Shown here: one piece after another, positions 23,940-39,360 of the stretch
Numbering within the stretch: the first letter of the stretch is position 1
Layout of the letters: every line of letters begins with the position of its first letter
Source: Gymnopilus junonius
Lineage: Eukaryota > Basidiomycota > Agaricomycetes > Agaricales > Galerinaceae
Assembly: GCA_015501075.1 (NCBI GenBank)
Contig: JADNYJ010000001.1
Location: forward strand, 1,595,530-1,659,529
DNA: 64,000 bases
Direction: 5' to 3'
The notes under the pieces: generated by a model
Told to the model about the DNA's origin: nothing
The model's database searches: none
Seen by the model: only the letters and a program-made list of their open reading frames with translations
Translations under genes and position numbers: made by a program

Positions 23940-25431
23940 AAACTGGTCAGATCAATCTATATTAGCTATTTATCTCCCCTTATTATCCCTTTGGGCCTGT
24001 TGCACAATAATTTCTGAAATGCTGTAACGTCTATATGTACACGGGTGTTATCCGTTTCTGTCCACGAAGTTGTAGATACTTTCTATGATACTTAATGTGT
24101 GTTCAAGTTGTAACGATGCATAAAAAAATGAATAGATAAAACTTCGAATCGTGTCCCAAAATTTCTCTGTGTAATCTATACTTTTTAAGCACGAAGATCT
24201 CTTGATCAGATGGGCCTGCTCACGAGGCATCAGTGTACCATATGGGCGCCTGTGTGCTGCAAGATGGGGGTCGCAGGTACAACATCTTGTTTTGATTTGC
24301 ATATTGTCGTCCCAGTAAACAAGAATCGAAGCAAGACGACCTTCAAGCAGTTCATAACTTACCTGCTTCGATATCTCTGCTTATAGATCTACGCCATTGG
24401 ACAGATACTATCATTTCATATCACGAAATTAGGTCAGATCCGCACTGTACGGTCAGGCCTGTCCGACCAACCCAGTGTGGCGTTCATGCCGTCGTGCCGT
24501 CAGCAACCATCGAAGTAGGCGCAGTGTAGCTGACCCGGCCGATCTTCGGACATCTGCCATTTAGGAATATTGTGGCGCTATGGTATAAATATGGTATATA
24601 CTATACGGCCTACACATACCAGGACATAACGGGCTTATCGTAATCGATCACTCTCGATCAGATTCAACATATCTATGTCCGACCCATGAAAATCCATCAA
24701 TCTTGGGGTATGTTGATAACAAATTGCGGGGGTGTCGTGTTCAAAGTTGTCCCGACTCCCGACTCTGGGGTCCTGGACAGTTCGTGGACCCATAGAGGAA
24801 TACAACTTGACAGAGGTAAATTTAGCTGAGCAGCTCTCAGCTACGATAGCATGCAGGAGAGGTTTGAAAACCAACTAATCTTCGAAAAGCATTGCACAGC
24901 TATGATAGCACGCCACAGGAGAGGAAAACCCGCACTGCCAATTAGTCTTCAAAAAACATTGATGAATTTGTCTGTCAAAGTGAGTCCATTGAAAATGTAA
25001 CCCAAATTTCTGAAAAATCGGCTACCACGGCTTGTCTGGTAGAATTTGGAGTGCTCAAGAGGCTCAAAGGTTGGTTAGTCGGCTGGATCTCTAAGTTTAT
25101 ATGCGTAACAATGTAGACTCGGAGCACACAAGCTCTAGTTGACAGGAATATACAGCAATATGGTCCGACCATCCATCGATACTCCTTTGCCAGTCTGGCA
25201 GTCTTTCCGAGCCTCTTGAAATAACTAGCAACAGCCCTTCAAAAGTTATAGCTTTACGCGCTCATTTCAGCGCTCAAGAATCAAAAATTTGGACTGCACA
25301 TCACTTCCTATTATACAGTAATTACAAGTAATATGTACATACGATCAAGAAAAGAAAGAAAGAGCGAAAAAAAAACAAAGCACCAAGCACCTCCGCCACA
25401 TCCATACACTAATCCCCAAACGCCCAAGCAA
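23940..25431. other. Intergenic region between convergent genes
   Basis: About 1.5 kb of AT-leaning DNA between the MFS stop and the CDC7 stop. A TATAAATA string near 24585 is not followed by a credible frame. No coding or RNA feature seen. Confidence 0.45.
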
Positions 25432-28832
<3,401 letters not shown>

Positions 28833-28949
28833 GAGGGACGGTATACAGAGAGGAGTTGACAATGACAATGAGGCGCGTTGAAAAATGAACGCGTCAAGGT
28901 TATATCATGTGACCGTATGAAATGAGGCACATGAAAGATCCAAAAAAAA

Positions 28950-29034
28950 TGACCACCGCAGGACTCGAACCTGCAACCTTTTGGTATCCGTGAGGCAATC
29001 GAAGCCAAACGCGCTACCATTGCGCTAGGTAGCC
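28950..29034 (-). tRNA. tRNA-Arg (anticodon TCG) with 13-nt intron, second copy
   Basis: Identical to the tRNA at 8391-8475 in all mature positions; one A/G difference lies inside the intron (28992 versus 8433). A Pol III T-run follows the 3' end. It sits in the 327-bp divergent promoter between CDC7 and the UBP1-like gene. Confidence 0.9.
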
Positions 29035-29159
29035 ATGCAGTCTGTCTTCCAGACGCCTTACCTAACACGCATGACTAGCAAGAGAGTCATTTGCAATCAA
29101 ATAACCCGGGCCTGTCTTCCATAACCTCTCTGACCCCCCAATTCACCCTTGGAAGTTCG

Positions 29160-32100
29160 ATGCCCCTTCACGATTTATCCTTCCAGTCCATCCTTAAAAA
29201 CAATTGGTTCCAGCAAATAGCACCGCTTGTCGTCTTCTTCCTCGTTCCCGCCCTCGTGTTATTCGCCACCTGGCTCTGGCGGGTTTTCTCATTCCACTTT
29301 TACGAATCCAGCTTCAACTTTAACCTCCCTCCTTTTGGTCTCGGTCTCCAGCACGTCTTTGGGAGTGTGTACAGGAGCTTGAGCATGGGCATTGAGAGCT
29401 TGGGGCTCTCGTGGTTATGGCCTTCCTCTTCCTCTTCTTCAAATTTGGGTAGTCCTTCCAGTGGGAAGAGACACAGGAAAAAGGCGAGCCAAGGGGGAGG
29501 TGCGAAGGGGAACCCGCTAGGACCCGTGCCGAGCAGATTGCGCTGAAGAATGTGATTGGAAAGCAGAGAAGAGGTTAGTCGGGTCGTCTTTTTTTCTATT
29601 GCTGGATAGTATTGATTTATAATGCTGGACCACTAGATGAATACGATTCGGACTCGGATGAAGCACAATATTACCCTGGGCTTGTGAATATCTCTGGTAC
29701 CTACTGCTTTATGAACTCTACCCTGCAGGTTAGTCCGCACCTCCCCTCCTATATACTAGCACTAACCTATCACAGGCCATGTCCTCTCTGGCCTACCTCC
29801 AACCCCAAATCCAAGCCATCCAATCCAAAGCCGAAGCACTCGACGTCCCGACCCCCGTCGTCGATGCCCTTCAAGAGCTCTTCACCAGTACGTCCTCTCC
29901 CTCCTCCCTCCCCCTGAAAACCCTAACCACCCCTCCTAGCCCTCAACACCCCCAAATCAAACTACAACTCCCTCCGCCCCCACGGGATCATCGACGCCCT
30001 GTCCGCTCCTCCCCCTCTCCCCTCTTCGTCTTCCTCTGGTAATCCCAATGGCTCCCAACAACCACTCTACCGCACCTCCGGATCCTTATTCAACTCCCGC
30101 GAGCACCAAGACGCCAAGAGCTCTTCCAGCTCGTCTCGGAATGTATCAAGAACGAGATGGCAGCTGTTGAGCGGGAGGGTCAGCGCGATAGGGGTATCGC
30201 GGGCGTTTTGGACTTGGCCAAGTCGGGGGGTGGTGAGAGCAATGGCAATAGTAAAAGCAATAGCAAAAGTGACCCGGAAGATCTGGGGATACCCAATAAG
30301 AGCAGCGTGTTCGATGGTCTGACGGCTAATCGGAGGAGTTGTGTGGTATGTGGGTATACGGAGGCCGTGATGCATTTTGGGTTTGATAATTGGCAGTTGG
30401 CCCTCCCCAGATTAGCTGTGAGTTTCGTCTGTTGTCTTTTCTTTTCCTCCTGTAAGTGACAGTGACGTACTCATCTCCTTCCCCCCTTTTTTTCCCTTTA
30501 TGAATTATAGACCTCGTGCCGTCTCGAAGACTGCCTAGAAGATTATACCCGCCTCGAGATCCTCAAAGACTGTATATGCCGGAACTGCTCCGTGCTCGCT
30601 ACGCATAAACGGCTCTTGCAGGAACTGAAGACGCTCGAAGAGGCGCTGGGTGGTCCCCCATCTACCCCGGATCTCTTAGGTTCTACTTCTACTTCTACTT
30701 CTGGTTCTGGTTCAGCTTCAACTTCGGCTTCCTCGTCTGCGTTCGCTGTACTCTCATCATCTTCCGCTATGCCCAGTACTACCCCGCCTCCGCTACCCTT
30801 ATCCTCAACCTCACCCACCACCTCCACCTCCACCCCCAACACGAACAAACCCAAACCCTCCACCTCAAAAAAGAAACGCTACAAAGAAGTAAAGAAAATG
30901 GAACAGCGCGTGCGCACCGCGCTGGCTGAGGGTCGGATCGAGGACGATGCGTTGCTGGAGGGTGTGAGGCTTGAGAGGGTGGTCAGTCCCGCGTCGACGA
31001 AGCAGGCTATGATCGCTAGGGTGAGTTTTTTTTTTTTTTTTTTTGGTTTTTGTTTTTGGGAGGTGTTGGAGGAGTATCTCCCACCCGTATTATTATGCCT
31101 GTTGACCATCATGCATCACCCGTTTTGCTGTTCGTTTTCATGTTCACGTTCTGGTCCTTATCTTTTTTTTTCCTTTCATCTCATCTCATCGTCCAATAAT
31201 AACCGCGTCTAACGACCCCTTCCACCTCTAGCCCCCACAAGTCCTAGCACTCCACCTCAACAGATCAATGCATTACGGCCAATACGCATCGAAGAATACT
31301 ATACGAGTGTATTTCCCCGAAGTGCTCGACCTCACACCTTATACTACCTCTGGGAGTCTATCGACCGTGCCGACGAGTTCGATTTCGTCGCCTTTGCCCA
31401 CGCCTCCTTCTCAGTCTGGGTTGGGGTTGGGTTCTCCATCTCCATTCTATTTACATGACCAAGGACAAGGGCCCAGTAGAAGCGGGACCACGAACTCAAA
31501 CCCAAAGAGACCCACCACACCCACACAAGAAACATACACTGCGGGCTATCAATACCAGAATCAGAGGACGATATACCGTCTCGCGGCTGTGGTGTGTCAT
31601 TATGGGCAACATTCGTTTGGGCATTATATTTGTTATAGGCGGAAGCCACGGAAAGCTAGAGGGAACGAGAATGGGGGCAAGTGGGTTCCGCCTACGTTGG
31701 TGGATCCGTTGAGGTTTGAACTCGACGAGGAGAATGAAGACGGGGAGGAGGAAAGTAAACCTAACGGCGCCGCCCACCACAACCCCAAACCCACCCCCAG
31801 AAAAACGCCCAACTACTCCGGCTCCTCCACCCTCGGCGAATCGCGGTACTACTGGGAGGACCACACCGAGGAGGAAGTGGGTACGGGCAAGGGGTGGTTG
31901 CGGATCAGCGACGACGCGGTGTCGGAGTGCGGGGTGGAGAGCGTGTTGGCGGAGGGGAGCGGGGCGTTTATGCTTTTTTATGAGAGGGCGGTGTTTCCTG
32001 TGGGAGGGGTTTATTTACGTAGAGGGGAGGGGGAGGGGGAGAAGAGCAGTGGCAGGGTAGGTGCGGGGATTGGAGCTCAGAATGGGCATGGGCATCGTAT

Positions 32101-32911
32101 AGTCAATGGACACGCGGCTGCGGCTAGGGAAGACGAAGCTAGTGTAGACGACGCGTCGACTGTGGATGGGGATGGAGAGGGCGATGGCTTCAGTATTGGT
32201 TCAGAAGAGACTTTGAAGCCTGAGATGAGAGTGGTGAATCTCAATGGGAGCGTGGGGTCGTTGATGAGTGAGGTCGGCGTGGGGGTGATGAAGGTGCATC
32301 ATAAGAAAAACAAGGACAAGGATAAAGAGAGGAAGAAGCTGGAGAAGGCGGACAGGTTGGATAAACACGACTCGATGATGAGCATGAGTCTGCATCTGCC
32401 CTCTTCAAGTTGGGCATCGGGGTCGGCGGGGTCGGCGGGGTCTGCTTCGATGTCTATGAAGTTCGGAGCGAGGATCGTGAGGAGCGTTAATGCAAGGAGG
32501 AGGACGACTCAGACTCCCGAGTCTTCCTCTTGGAGTGCCAGTTCAAGCACAGTAGCCTCAGCCTCAGCCTCTTCGTCATCAGCTTCAAGTTCAGCTCCGT
32601 CGTCGTCATCATCCTCATCATCATCGGCATCACCATTAGCAGGAGCTCTAATACCACTCGCACATGGCTCTCAAGATCAAGATATGGACGGGAACGCATG
32701 GGCAGATATGACCGCTTCCGCGCCTTCTATATTGTCAAGCACAAGCACAAATGCGACTAGGGGTGCGACTGCGAGTACAACTGGAGCACATCCAACATCC
32801 AATTCGACTACGGCATCGCTGAAGAGCCGGTTGGGATCTAAATCGACCAAGGTGATACACCACCACCACCACCAGCCGCATGCGGGCGTGAAAGTGGACG
32901 TTGTACAATAG
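29160..32911 (+). CDS. UBP1: Ubiquitin-specific protease, UBP1-like, with N-terminal membrane anchor and two apparent frame breaks
   Basis: Exons: 29160-29573, 29637-29728, 29776-29887, 29940-30417, 30511-31020, 31232-32911. The N-terminus has one hydrophobic helix (about residues 20-42, PLVVFFLVPALVLFATWLW), as in yeast Ubp1. The cysteine box is GLVNISGTYCFMNS (29670-29720, nucleophile Cys in CFMNS). Zinc-binding CxxC pairs occur near 30340 (CVVCGY) and 30570 (CICRNC). The histidine box is HYGQHSFGHYICYRR, followed by WLRISDDAV carrying the acidic catalytic residue. A long Ser-rich tail follows. Two single-base frame breaks are needed to keep conserved sequence in one protein: at the G run 29507-29510 (before RTRAEQIALKNV) and near 30114, where EHQDA should continue into QELFQL. 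Expected to remove ubiquitin at ER or endosomal membranes. The start at 29160 is the first ATG giving the anchor. Confidence 0.85.
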
Positions 32912-33669
32912 CCTTCTGTTTTTTTCTTTCTCTTTTTCTTTCTCTTTCTTTCTGTCTTTCTTTTTTTTGAAGTAGATCCATGGGTATCGTCCCACCTGCT
33001 AGATCTTCCTTTTTTTGCTCAACATCACCTCTACTCCAACCTTCAACCTAAAAAATGTTCCTGCTCTCGCTGTTCGAGTTGTTTGATTTCTTTGCTTCTT
33101 CATTTCTTCACTTCGTTGCTGCATATCTTATTCCTTTTTTCTTCCTTTCCGGTACTTCTTTTCTTTTTCATGTCTTTGCTTACTTACGAGACCGGCCCAC
33201 CCCGCTCTGTGTCCTGAGTGCTGTAGTCTATATACTTACCTGCTGATTTTACTTACTACTTTTTTCGATCCTTTTTCTCTTCTTGCATTATCGTTATGTC
33301 TTCTTCAGTCAATGACCGTGACCTATGCATCTATACAACTCCACTGTTTTCTGTTTTATTGACTTCTTGAGCTTTATGAACAAATTTCCCCCACTCTCGT
33401 ACAAGTTGCAATTAACGGTTGTCAATGATGCAGATACACTTTTACTGTATCGATAATTCAGCTCCTGCTGAACAGATCTGCAAATTTGACATATCCTTTA
33501 TCGTATAATATAGCTTTTACAAAATTTGAATACTGGTAACTGGGATAGGATTCGGTACCGTTGCTTGTATATCACATGATGGTAAATGACGAGTCTGGCA
33601 GTGGAGTCCATAACTCAACTTTTTTGTCGCACAACGATTCTGACACCTTCGCTCATGACATTCCAACTG
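32912..33669. other. 3' UTR and intergenic, pyrimidine-rich
   Basis: Long CT/T tracts follow the UBP stop. Open frames here are short and Phe/Leu-rich because of the T bias. No supported gene. Confidence 0.5.
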
Positions 33670-34732
33670 ATGCCTCCTCTGAAACAAGTAACTGTGCTCT
33701 TCGGAGAGAGCAAATTGCAAACCTCCTTCAAGATTTCCAATGAAATCTCTCCCGCCAGTGCTGAAAAACAAGGAATGAAGGAGATGCGCCAACACCTGGA
33801 TAAATTGGAGGCGAGCGGTATGCCACACGTCCAGCTAGATCCTGAGTGCACAGATTTCTTCCCGGGTAGCTCATCATTGAGATCCACCTCCTTATTTAAA
33901 AACCATCTATTGATATCGATCAGGTTGTTCTCCCAACGTGACCACCATAGGCGAGTTGAATGGCAATATAACGATGATCGTATGGCCAGCCGAGGATCCT
34001 ACCACCAAACTTACACCTTCGCCTGTGATGGATGCATTGAGCGGTGCGATATCTGAACTTCGGGATTCCGTTCGCAGGGATCAATTGAGAACGATCCCGA
34101 TGTTGCGGACACAGAGTCCAAAAAGAAACCCAAGAAGAAAAATAAAGGCAAGGCCAAACAGCTCAGTATGTGATACCATCTTTTTTTTTCGCATTTTCTT
34201 GCTCAATTCCACTTTATTGGCAGTCCCGTCTACCAGCGATGTTCCCCCCGCCGAGCAAGCTAGTGCGTCATTTCTTGTTTTCTATTTTTATGCTCAATCT
34301 CACAGCGTTAACAGTCCCGTCTGCTAACGGTGATTTGGCTGTCAAGCAGCCCAGTATGTTGCTTCTTATTTTTTTCTCTTGTTGTGCATGATTCTGAGGA
34401 GCTTACCAGCCGATGAATTTTCATCCGAAGCAATTAGGCGCCGGTTTTCTAAATTGGAAGGGGAAGTTGCCACGTTAAAAGGGTAAGTTCTCATATCATA
34501 ATCGGATAATATCATCTTGAAGGAAATTTTTTGGAAATGGCGAACAGACGAGTTGTCGTATTGGAAAAAGAGAACACCGACCTCAGAAATCAAATAACTG
34601 TAATTACGAATGCCGTGGCCGGTGTACGTCTTCCTCTTCTATTTTAGTAAGTCTCACTTTTCATCTCGCATTAGCTTATAGGACCGAGCTCGCGATAACT
34701 TGGCCATGTTATGTGGATTTTGGGATTGGTAA
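33670..34732 (+). CDS. Small coiled-coil hypothetical protein with basic stretch
   Basis: Eight-exon model: 33670-33865, 33924-33979, 34078-34165, 34224-34262, 34315-34353, 34410-34482, 34548-34623, 34682-34732 (618 nt, 205 aa), all phases consistent. The N-terminal part (MPPLKQVTVLFGESKL ... DPECTDFFPG) resembles no domain I know. The middle has a Lys-rich NLS-like run (KKKPKKKNKGKAK). The C-terminal part (IRRRFSKLEGEVATLKG then VVVLEKENTDLRNQIT) has coiled-coil heptads and ends LCGFWDW. Exons 4 and 5 are 39-nt tandem duplicates of each other, with similar preceding introns. Function unknown. The second-intron choice is the weakest part; an alternative reads through 33980-34077. Confidence 0.5.
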
Positions 34733-35716
34733 GAATGAAAAATGGATCATGACAGAAATGCCATGGCAAGCTTTGCAGAGACCACTGTTCTATCCGATGA
34801 CACAGCCTTAGACTCGGAGCCTTGCGAGAACTTCAATGCTTGGGATTTGATTGTATTCCACATCTCAATCCGCCTTGAAGATAATCTGGCTGCTTACAAG
34901 ATCTTTTCCTTGCCGAAAGGTTCTCTGAGTCGGACTATGATGATGGCTATATTCACCACATGGCACATATTATGGTCGGAGTCATCCTCCCATTGTTGAA
35001 GGTCGTTAGACTTGTGACCATTTGCCAGGTCATTTTATCTTTATTTTATTACCTGTGTTGTAATCCTGCTTCATACTAGGGTAGGTTGAAAACTTGTCAT
35101 AGATGGCCCTGTAATCCATAGAAATTGACAGAAAAAGATCAACCTTCTTAAATAATTCCTGACAATTCCTGTAAGTATTCCCTATAATCAATGAGTTTTG
35201 ATGGATGTAACTTCGAGATAGGTCATGGCAACTGGCCTCAAGTTCAAAGCATATGAGACTCGAGACTCGAGTTAGAACTTGGACTCAGAATTTGCTCAGT
35301 GACCACTGACAATGAGCGCTGCGACTTTGAAGCGCACTGGTCACATTGTCACGGATCACATTAGCTTACGTAACACTTTTTCGGCGGCTTGCTCCTTGTT
35401 GGCTCCTTGCCAGTTGTTCTGCTCCAATTCTGCTCCCTTGCAGTCCAACTTCCTTCGTAATTTCTTGGCCACAACCTCGCCGCCACCATGGTACTAGAGA
35501 TCATGTGCGGACCTGGTTTATATTCTATATTTATCTAGGCTCTGCCAAACAGAAACACAAAATCCTTGGAAAATCTCATGATTAATCCGTGGGGGCTACC
35601 TGTATGTTCTAGAAATATATCTGAGGAGCAGGAAGCGCAAGTCCCAACTCCCTCTTCTTATATGGTGGGAAGTTACTTGCCAAAAATCTTGGTGACGTCA
35701 ATGTCAGGCCACTGGC
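34733..35716. other. Intergenic / possible 5' remnant of the NACHT pseudogene
   Basis: Short frames at 34742-34999, 35312-35585 and 35566-35811 show no recognisable domain. The end of this stretch may hold the lost start of the NACHT gene. No feature supported. Confidence 0.4.
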
Positions 35717-37379
35717 TTGTTCTCTCAACCACTTATGGTCACTCCAAATCATCTCGTAGGCGATCTATACAATGGTTCTATCAGCAACAGCATAGTCGGC
35801 AGACAGGGTAACTCAAACCAGCTTGTCGTGCATAGGCATGATTCTGCCTCAGGTATGTTTTGGCTGGGTGCCTATGCAAGACAAGCTCGCGGATTTCGGG
35901 TGTTTGTGCCAGCGTTCGACATTCTCTGCAAACATGTAGCCACCAGTGCCCTCCATAATTCTCATGAAGTTTCCGAGCAACCGAAATGCTACCCTGGGAC
36001 ACGTGTTGTAGTCCTAGACCATCTCGTCGCATGGGCCACAGCCCTCAGTTACGCATACCCAGTCAAGTGACTGTTTGGACTTGCTGGAGTCGGTAAATCT
36101 GCCATTTTACGAACGGTCGCCCAGGTACTCTCAGAGCAAAGCCTCTTACTCGGCAGTTTCTCTTTCTTCCGGTCAGCCACTGGTCCAAACAATCCAGACA
36201 ATTTGGTTGCTACACTTGCCTATCAGCTTGCTACTTCTATTCCCATTACTCGTCCTTACATCAAGAAGGTGATGGACGAAAATCCTCTGATATTTTCTCT
36301 TTCCCTTTGGGAGCAAGCTCAAGCTTTGCTAATCTCACCAATCCACCAGGTCCATGTTGTTCACTTGTCGAGAGACGATCAGTATCCTCATGTCCTTGTT
36401 ATTGATGGTCTCGATGAGTGCCAGGACAACGAAAAGCAAACAGGAATAATCCAACTTCTGTACTGACTTTGCCATGCTCTTCCCATCCCCGTCGAAATTC
36501 TCGTTGCAAGTCGACCAGAGTACGAAATTCGCAGGGCGTTCAATCAGGGATATCTCAGTATAGTTCCGTCCCAAATAAACCTCGACAACCCATTCAACCT
36601 CGGTTCCGATATTAGAATACTTCATCGATAAGTTTGATGCCATTTGCAAAGACCACCCCTTGAAGTCAATGCTATTGGATGGCCAGTGGCCCTCCCCGGA
36701 AGTAATCGATAAACTCGTTCAAAAGGCCTCGGGACAATTTATCTATGCTTCAACCGTCGTGAAGTTTGTGGGCTCGCCGGGACACAACCCGGCTAAATCC
36801 CTCGACATTATTGTTGGTGCACTCAGCCCTCGAGGAGTTGGACTCCTTCTACTCCGCCATTTTAGAAACCATTGACCCAGAAGACATACCTATCACTGTG
36901 CGCATCCTCGGCACTTTGTTGGTCCCATGCCGTGCTATAGGTTTCACGGACACCACGATAGTATCCATTACATTCCGTTCGCCCGAACATCTGACACAAT
37001 TTCTAGGCTTGGAACCTGGCGATGTCCGGAATTTATTATTTGACTTCGAATCTTTGTTGGTCATCGGTCGTGAAAAAGAGAATATTCGCGTTTTCCATGC
37101 CCCGTTCGCAGATTACCTTTTTGACCAATCCCGATCTGGCAAATCTTGGATTGATACAGGAATTGTTTACGCCTACATTGCTGAACGGTGCCTTCACTTC
37201 CTCTTTAAATAGAAAGAAGACCATTTTCATTGGAAAAGTGGGTATTCATCTCATTACTATGTTTATATCACGCTTATGGCGTGGAAGTACGATCATCCTT
37301 TATGTGGAATCGCAGATTGCTCTTTTCGAAAGCGGGTCCAGCAGCTGGATTCAGTGAAGCTATTCGGACTTGTGATGTA
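35717..37379 (+). pseudogene. Decayed NACHT-type STAND NTPase (NLR-like) with N-terminal GN-rich motif
   Basis: The conserved order is that of mushroom NACHT proteins. An N-terminal motif (35762-35827, core YNGSISNSIVG then GN-N) is followed by the linker HNSHEVSEQPKCYPGTRVVVLDHLVAW, Walker A GLAGVGKS (about 36080-36103), a Walker B-like HVLVIDGLDECQDN (about 36391-36432), then VEILVASRPEYEIR. Later helical parts run to about 37212 (LSALEELDSFYSAIL, VFHAPFADYLFD). The frame is broken repeatedly: TGA at 36068-36070 just before Walker A where Trp is expected, TGA at 36464-36466, and a frame change near 36615. Further shifts occur after 36760 and past 37210. No start or C-terminal repeat domain was found. 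Intact relatives act as nonself or death-signal sensors that oligomerise on activation; this copy cannot encode one. Confidence 0.8.
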
Positions 37380-37629
37380 AAACCAATCACTGCTGCGTCC
37401 GAAAGATATCGCTATCCTACCGCTTTAAACGACCTCTTTCCTGCATTTTTGGATAGTGCCGTTCATGATTCCGTAAGTCAGCACTGTTCTAAACTATATC
37501 TGTATCTCAGTTATAAACGTCTTGTAAAAGCCCTTCCCTGATGCGAAAGCTTTTCTCACAGATCAAATCCTTACATTTGAAAATATTGTAGAAAAGAGAA
37601 TGGCAGTTTACTCAGTAAATCCGGAATTC

Positions 37630-38460
37630 AGAAAACGCGGCGCGTGGCGCGGCGCCCTGCGCGACGGAAAAATCCGACCTCCCACACGTGACCTCGCGAA
37701 CTACTCCTCCACCTCTCCTCCACCTTGCATTTCGGGGGTGGCTGACCTCATGCCCCACATATTTTCCCTGGGAGAGTGCCTATAAACGTAGATAAAATAG
37801 TTATGTAGCCATATCGTAGTTTTTTGTAGGCCGGAACTTGGTTTATGTCCACTATACTTGGCAGTTTTCAAGTTAGGAGCAATTATTGAACTCATTTTTT
37901 CGAAATTGTTAGGGGTGATTGTGTCGTATCAAATAAAGGAAACTTATATAGCATTTCTGTATTTATTGTAAATTTATCGCGCTATGCCTCCTTTTAAGGT
38001 AAATATCTACTATGTAAGAATATGGTGCAAGTAGATGTTATCCAGCACTGAAATTGTCCATCAGCTAGATCTCACAAAGGTGACTAAGAATAAAGTATCT
38101 TATATATGTCCGGTATCCCCTAGCTTGCGATATACATATAAAAGAGGTATAGCACCCTGATGTTGATTTGGAATACAGTTAAGTACTTTGCGGTCGTCCT
38201 TGCATATTTCTGCATGTTAAAAAGGGAAATTTTTTTGCAAGACTTTATTATACTTACTATCTACATACATTGTAGGTTATGCATAATATACCCCTAATAA
38301 ATACACCATACAGGACTCAAACGAGTCAAAGGAACGACTACAGCGAACTTGGAGGAAAAACTATTTTTAGAGAGCCTTCCCAGGCTTTATGGCGGCGATC
38401 TGCACCTTCGGACTTTGCCGCCGCGTTTTGATCCCGCGTCGCGCGCCGCGCTTTTCGAAT
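37630..38460. mobile_element. Candidate non-autonomous DNA element (MITE-like) with GC-rich inverted ends
   Basis: The left end (37630-37680) and the reverse complement of the right end (38410-38460) align over about 50 bp with mismatches: both begin near GAAAA(G)CGCGGCGCG, followed by similar GCGCGACGG / ACGCGGCGG and AATCCGAC / AGTCCGAA blocks. The ends are strikingly CpG-rich inside AT-rich DNA. The interior has no transposase. No clear target-site duplication was found, so the boundaries are approximate. It lies between the NACHT pseudogene and P450 copy 2. Confidence 0.35.
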
Positions 38461-39212
38461 CCCAGATGTCCTCAGTTTACTTCAGGACTCAAAACCTGAG
38501 ACTTTTCCTGATCACCATGGCCTCAGCTTGGATTGATGGTCAAGTCGGATGGGGATCGGAAGCATTCTCACGAGCGAGCGAGGAGATAAATCTCGACGTT
38601 GAGTCCGGTTTCGAACTTGTCAACTGCAGTAAATGCCCTCCTGTCATGCTGTTCGTTAGAAAGCTCTTCGAGGAGCCACAAAGGAGCTGTTTTGTCGATG
38701 AAAATCAGTATGCAAATGTTGCTCTATATGTAGTGAAACTCTCCACAATCCGTCCATCGGCAGGAACACTTGCTAAAACCTGGACCATCTTTATTGTTAT
38801 TTTATTATTCTTTGTGGGTCTTCAGGAGTCCCAAAGGAGTTCTCCCCTTCAAAACCCACTCACAAGCATCCAAAGGTGGTGATCTAAAGCGAAGTCCGTC
38901 TCACAGGACTAACTGGTGGCATGATAAAAATTTGATTGGCCATAAGAAAATATAATTCTTTCGAGACACATTGCATTGTTCAGACTCAGATTATCGGCCT
39001 CTGCATCAAAGATGCGCAGTGCAAGAATCACAGGTAGATAGTAGGTACTAAGGTAGTTGAATAAAAATAGACCAAACATTGAAGACTGCGTGAAATACCA
39101 GTGAGAGACGAATTTGGTCGGCTTGGTGTTCTCGGCAATACGAATTGTCGATCAGAAGCTGCGCCTTGAGATCGTGGAATTTCTTGACTTCAAAATGTAT
39201 AATCAAGCTAAA
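38461..39212. other. Upstream region of P450 copy 2
   Basis: A frame at 38349-38882 crosses the candidate repeat end and has no family signature. I see nothing else supportable before the promoter repeat. Confidence 0.4.
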
Positions 39213-39233
39213 GGAACGGCTCGTCTTCCGTTC
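39213..39233. promoter_or_regulatory. Inverted repeat GGAACGG-N8-CCGTTC upstream of P450 copy 2
   Basis: CGG (39217-39219) and CCG (39228-39230) half-sites separated by 8 bp, embedded in the same AAGCTAAAGGAACGG context as the N11 repeat upstream of copy 1. About 130 bp before the start codon. Confidence 0.4.
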
Positions 39234-39305
39234 TTGAAGGCTAGATAGTCAGCGTGATGATATAAACGTCTTTTTTGAGCATCTGCCCGATGGACACTTA
39301 TAGAG

Positions 39306-39314
39306 TATATAAAA
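39306..39314 (+). promoter_or_regulatory. TATA box of P450 copy 2
   Basis: TATATAAAA 47 bp before the ATG. It is followed by GCTGAAGCGCTGA and GTATAACCAACC, both also found in the leader of copy 1. Confidence 0.55.
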
Positions 39315-39360
39315 GCTGAAGCGCTGAGACATACTCTTTGTATAACCAACCTTGATTGCA

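Noticed and set aside
31344..31864. Minus-strand frames inside the UBP gene
   Set aside because: Shadows of the Ser/Gly-rich coding strand, where UBP catalytic motifs are clear.
34742..34999. Frame after the coiled-coil gene
   Set aside because: The coiled-coil protein ends cleanly at TAA 34730-34732, and joining further exons gives an immediate stop.
38349..38882. Frame of 177 codons
   Set aside because: Crosses the CpG-rich candidate repeat end, starts at a non-ATG context without homology, and has no splice support.
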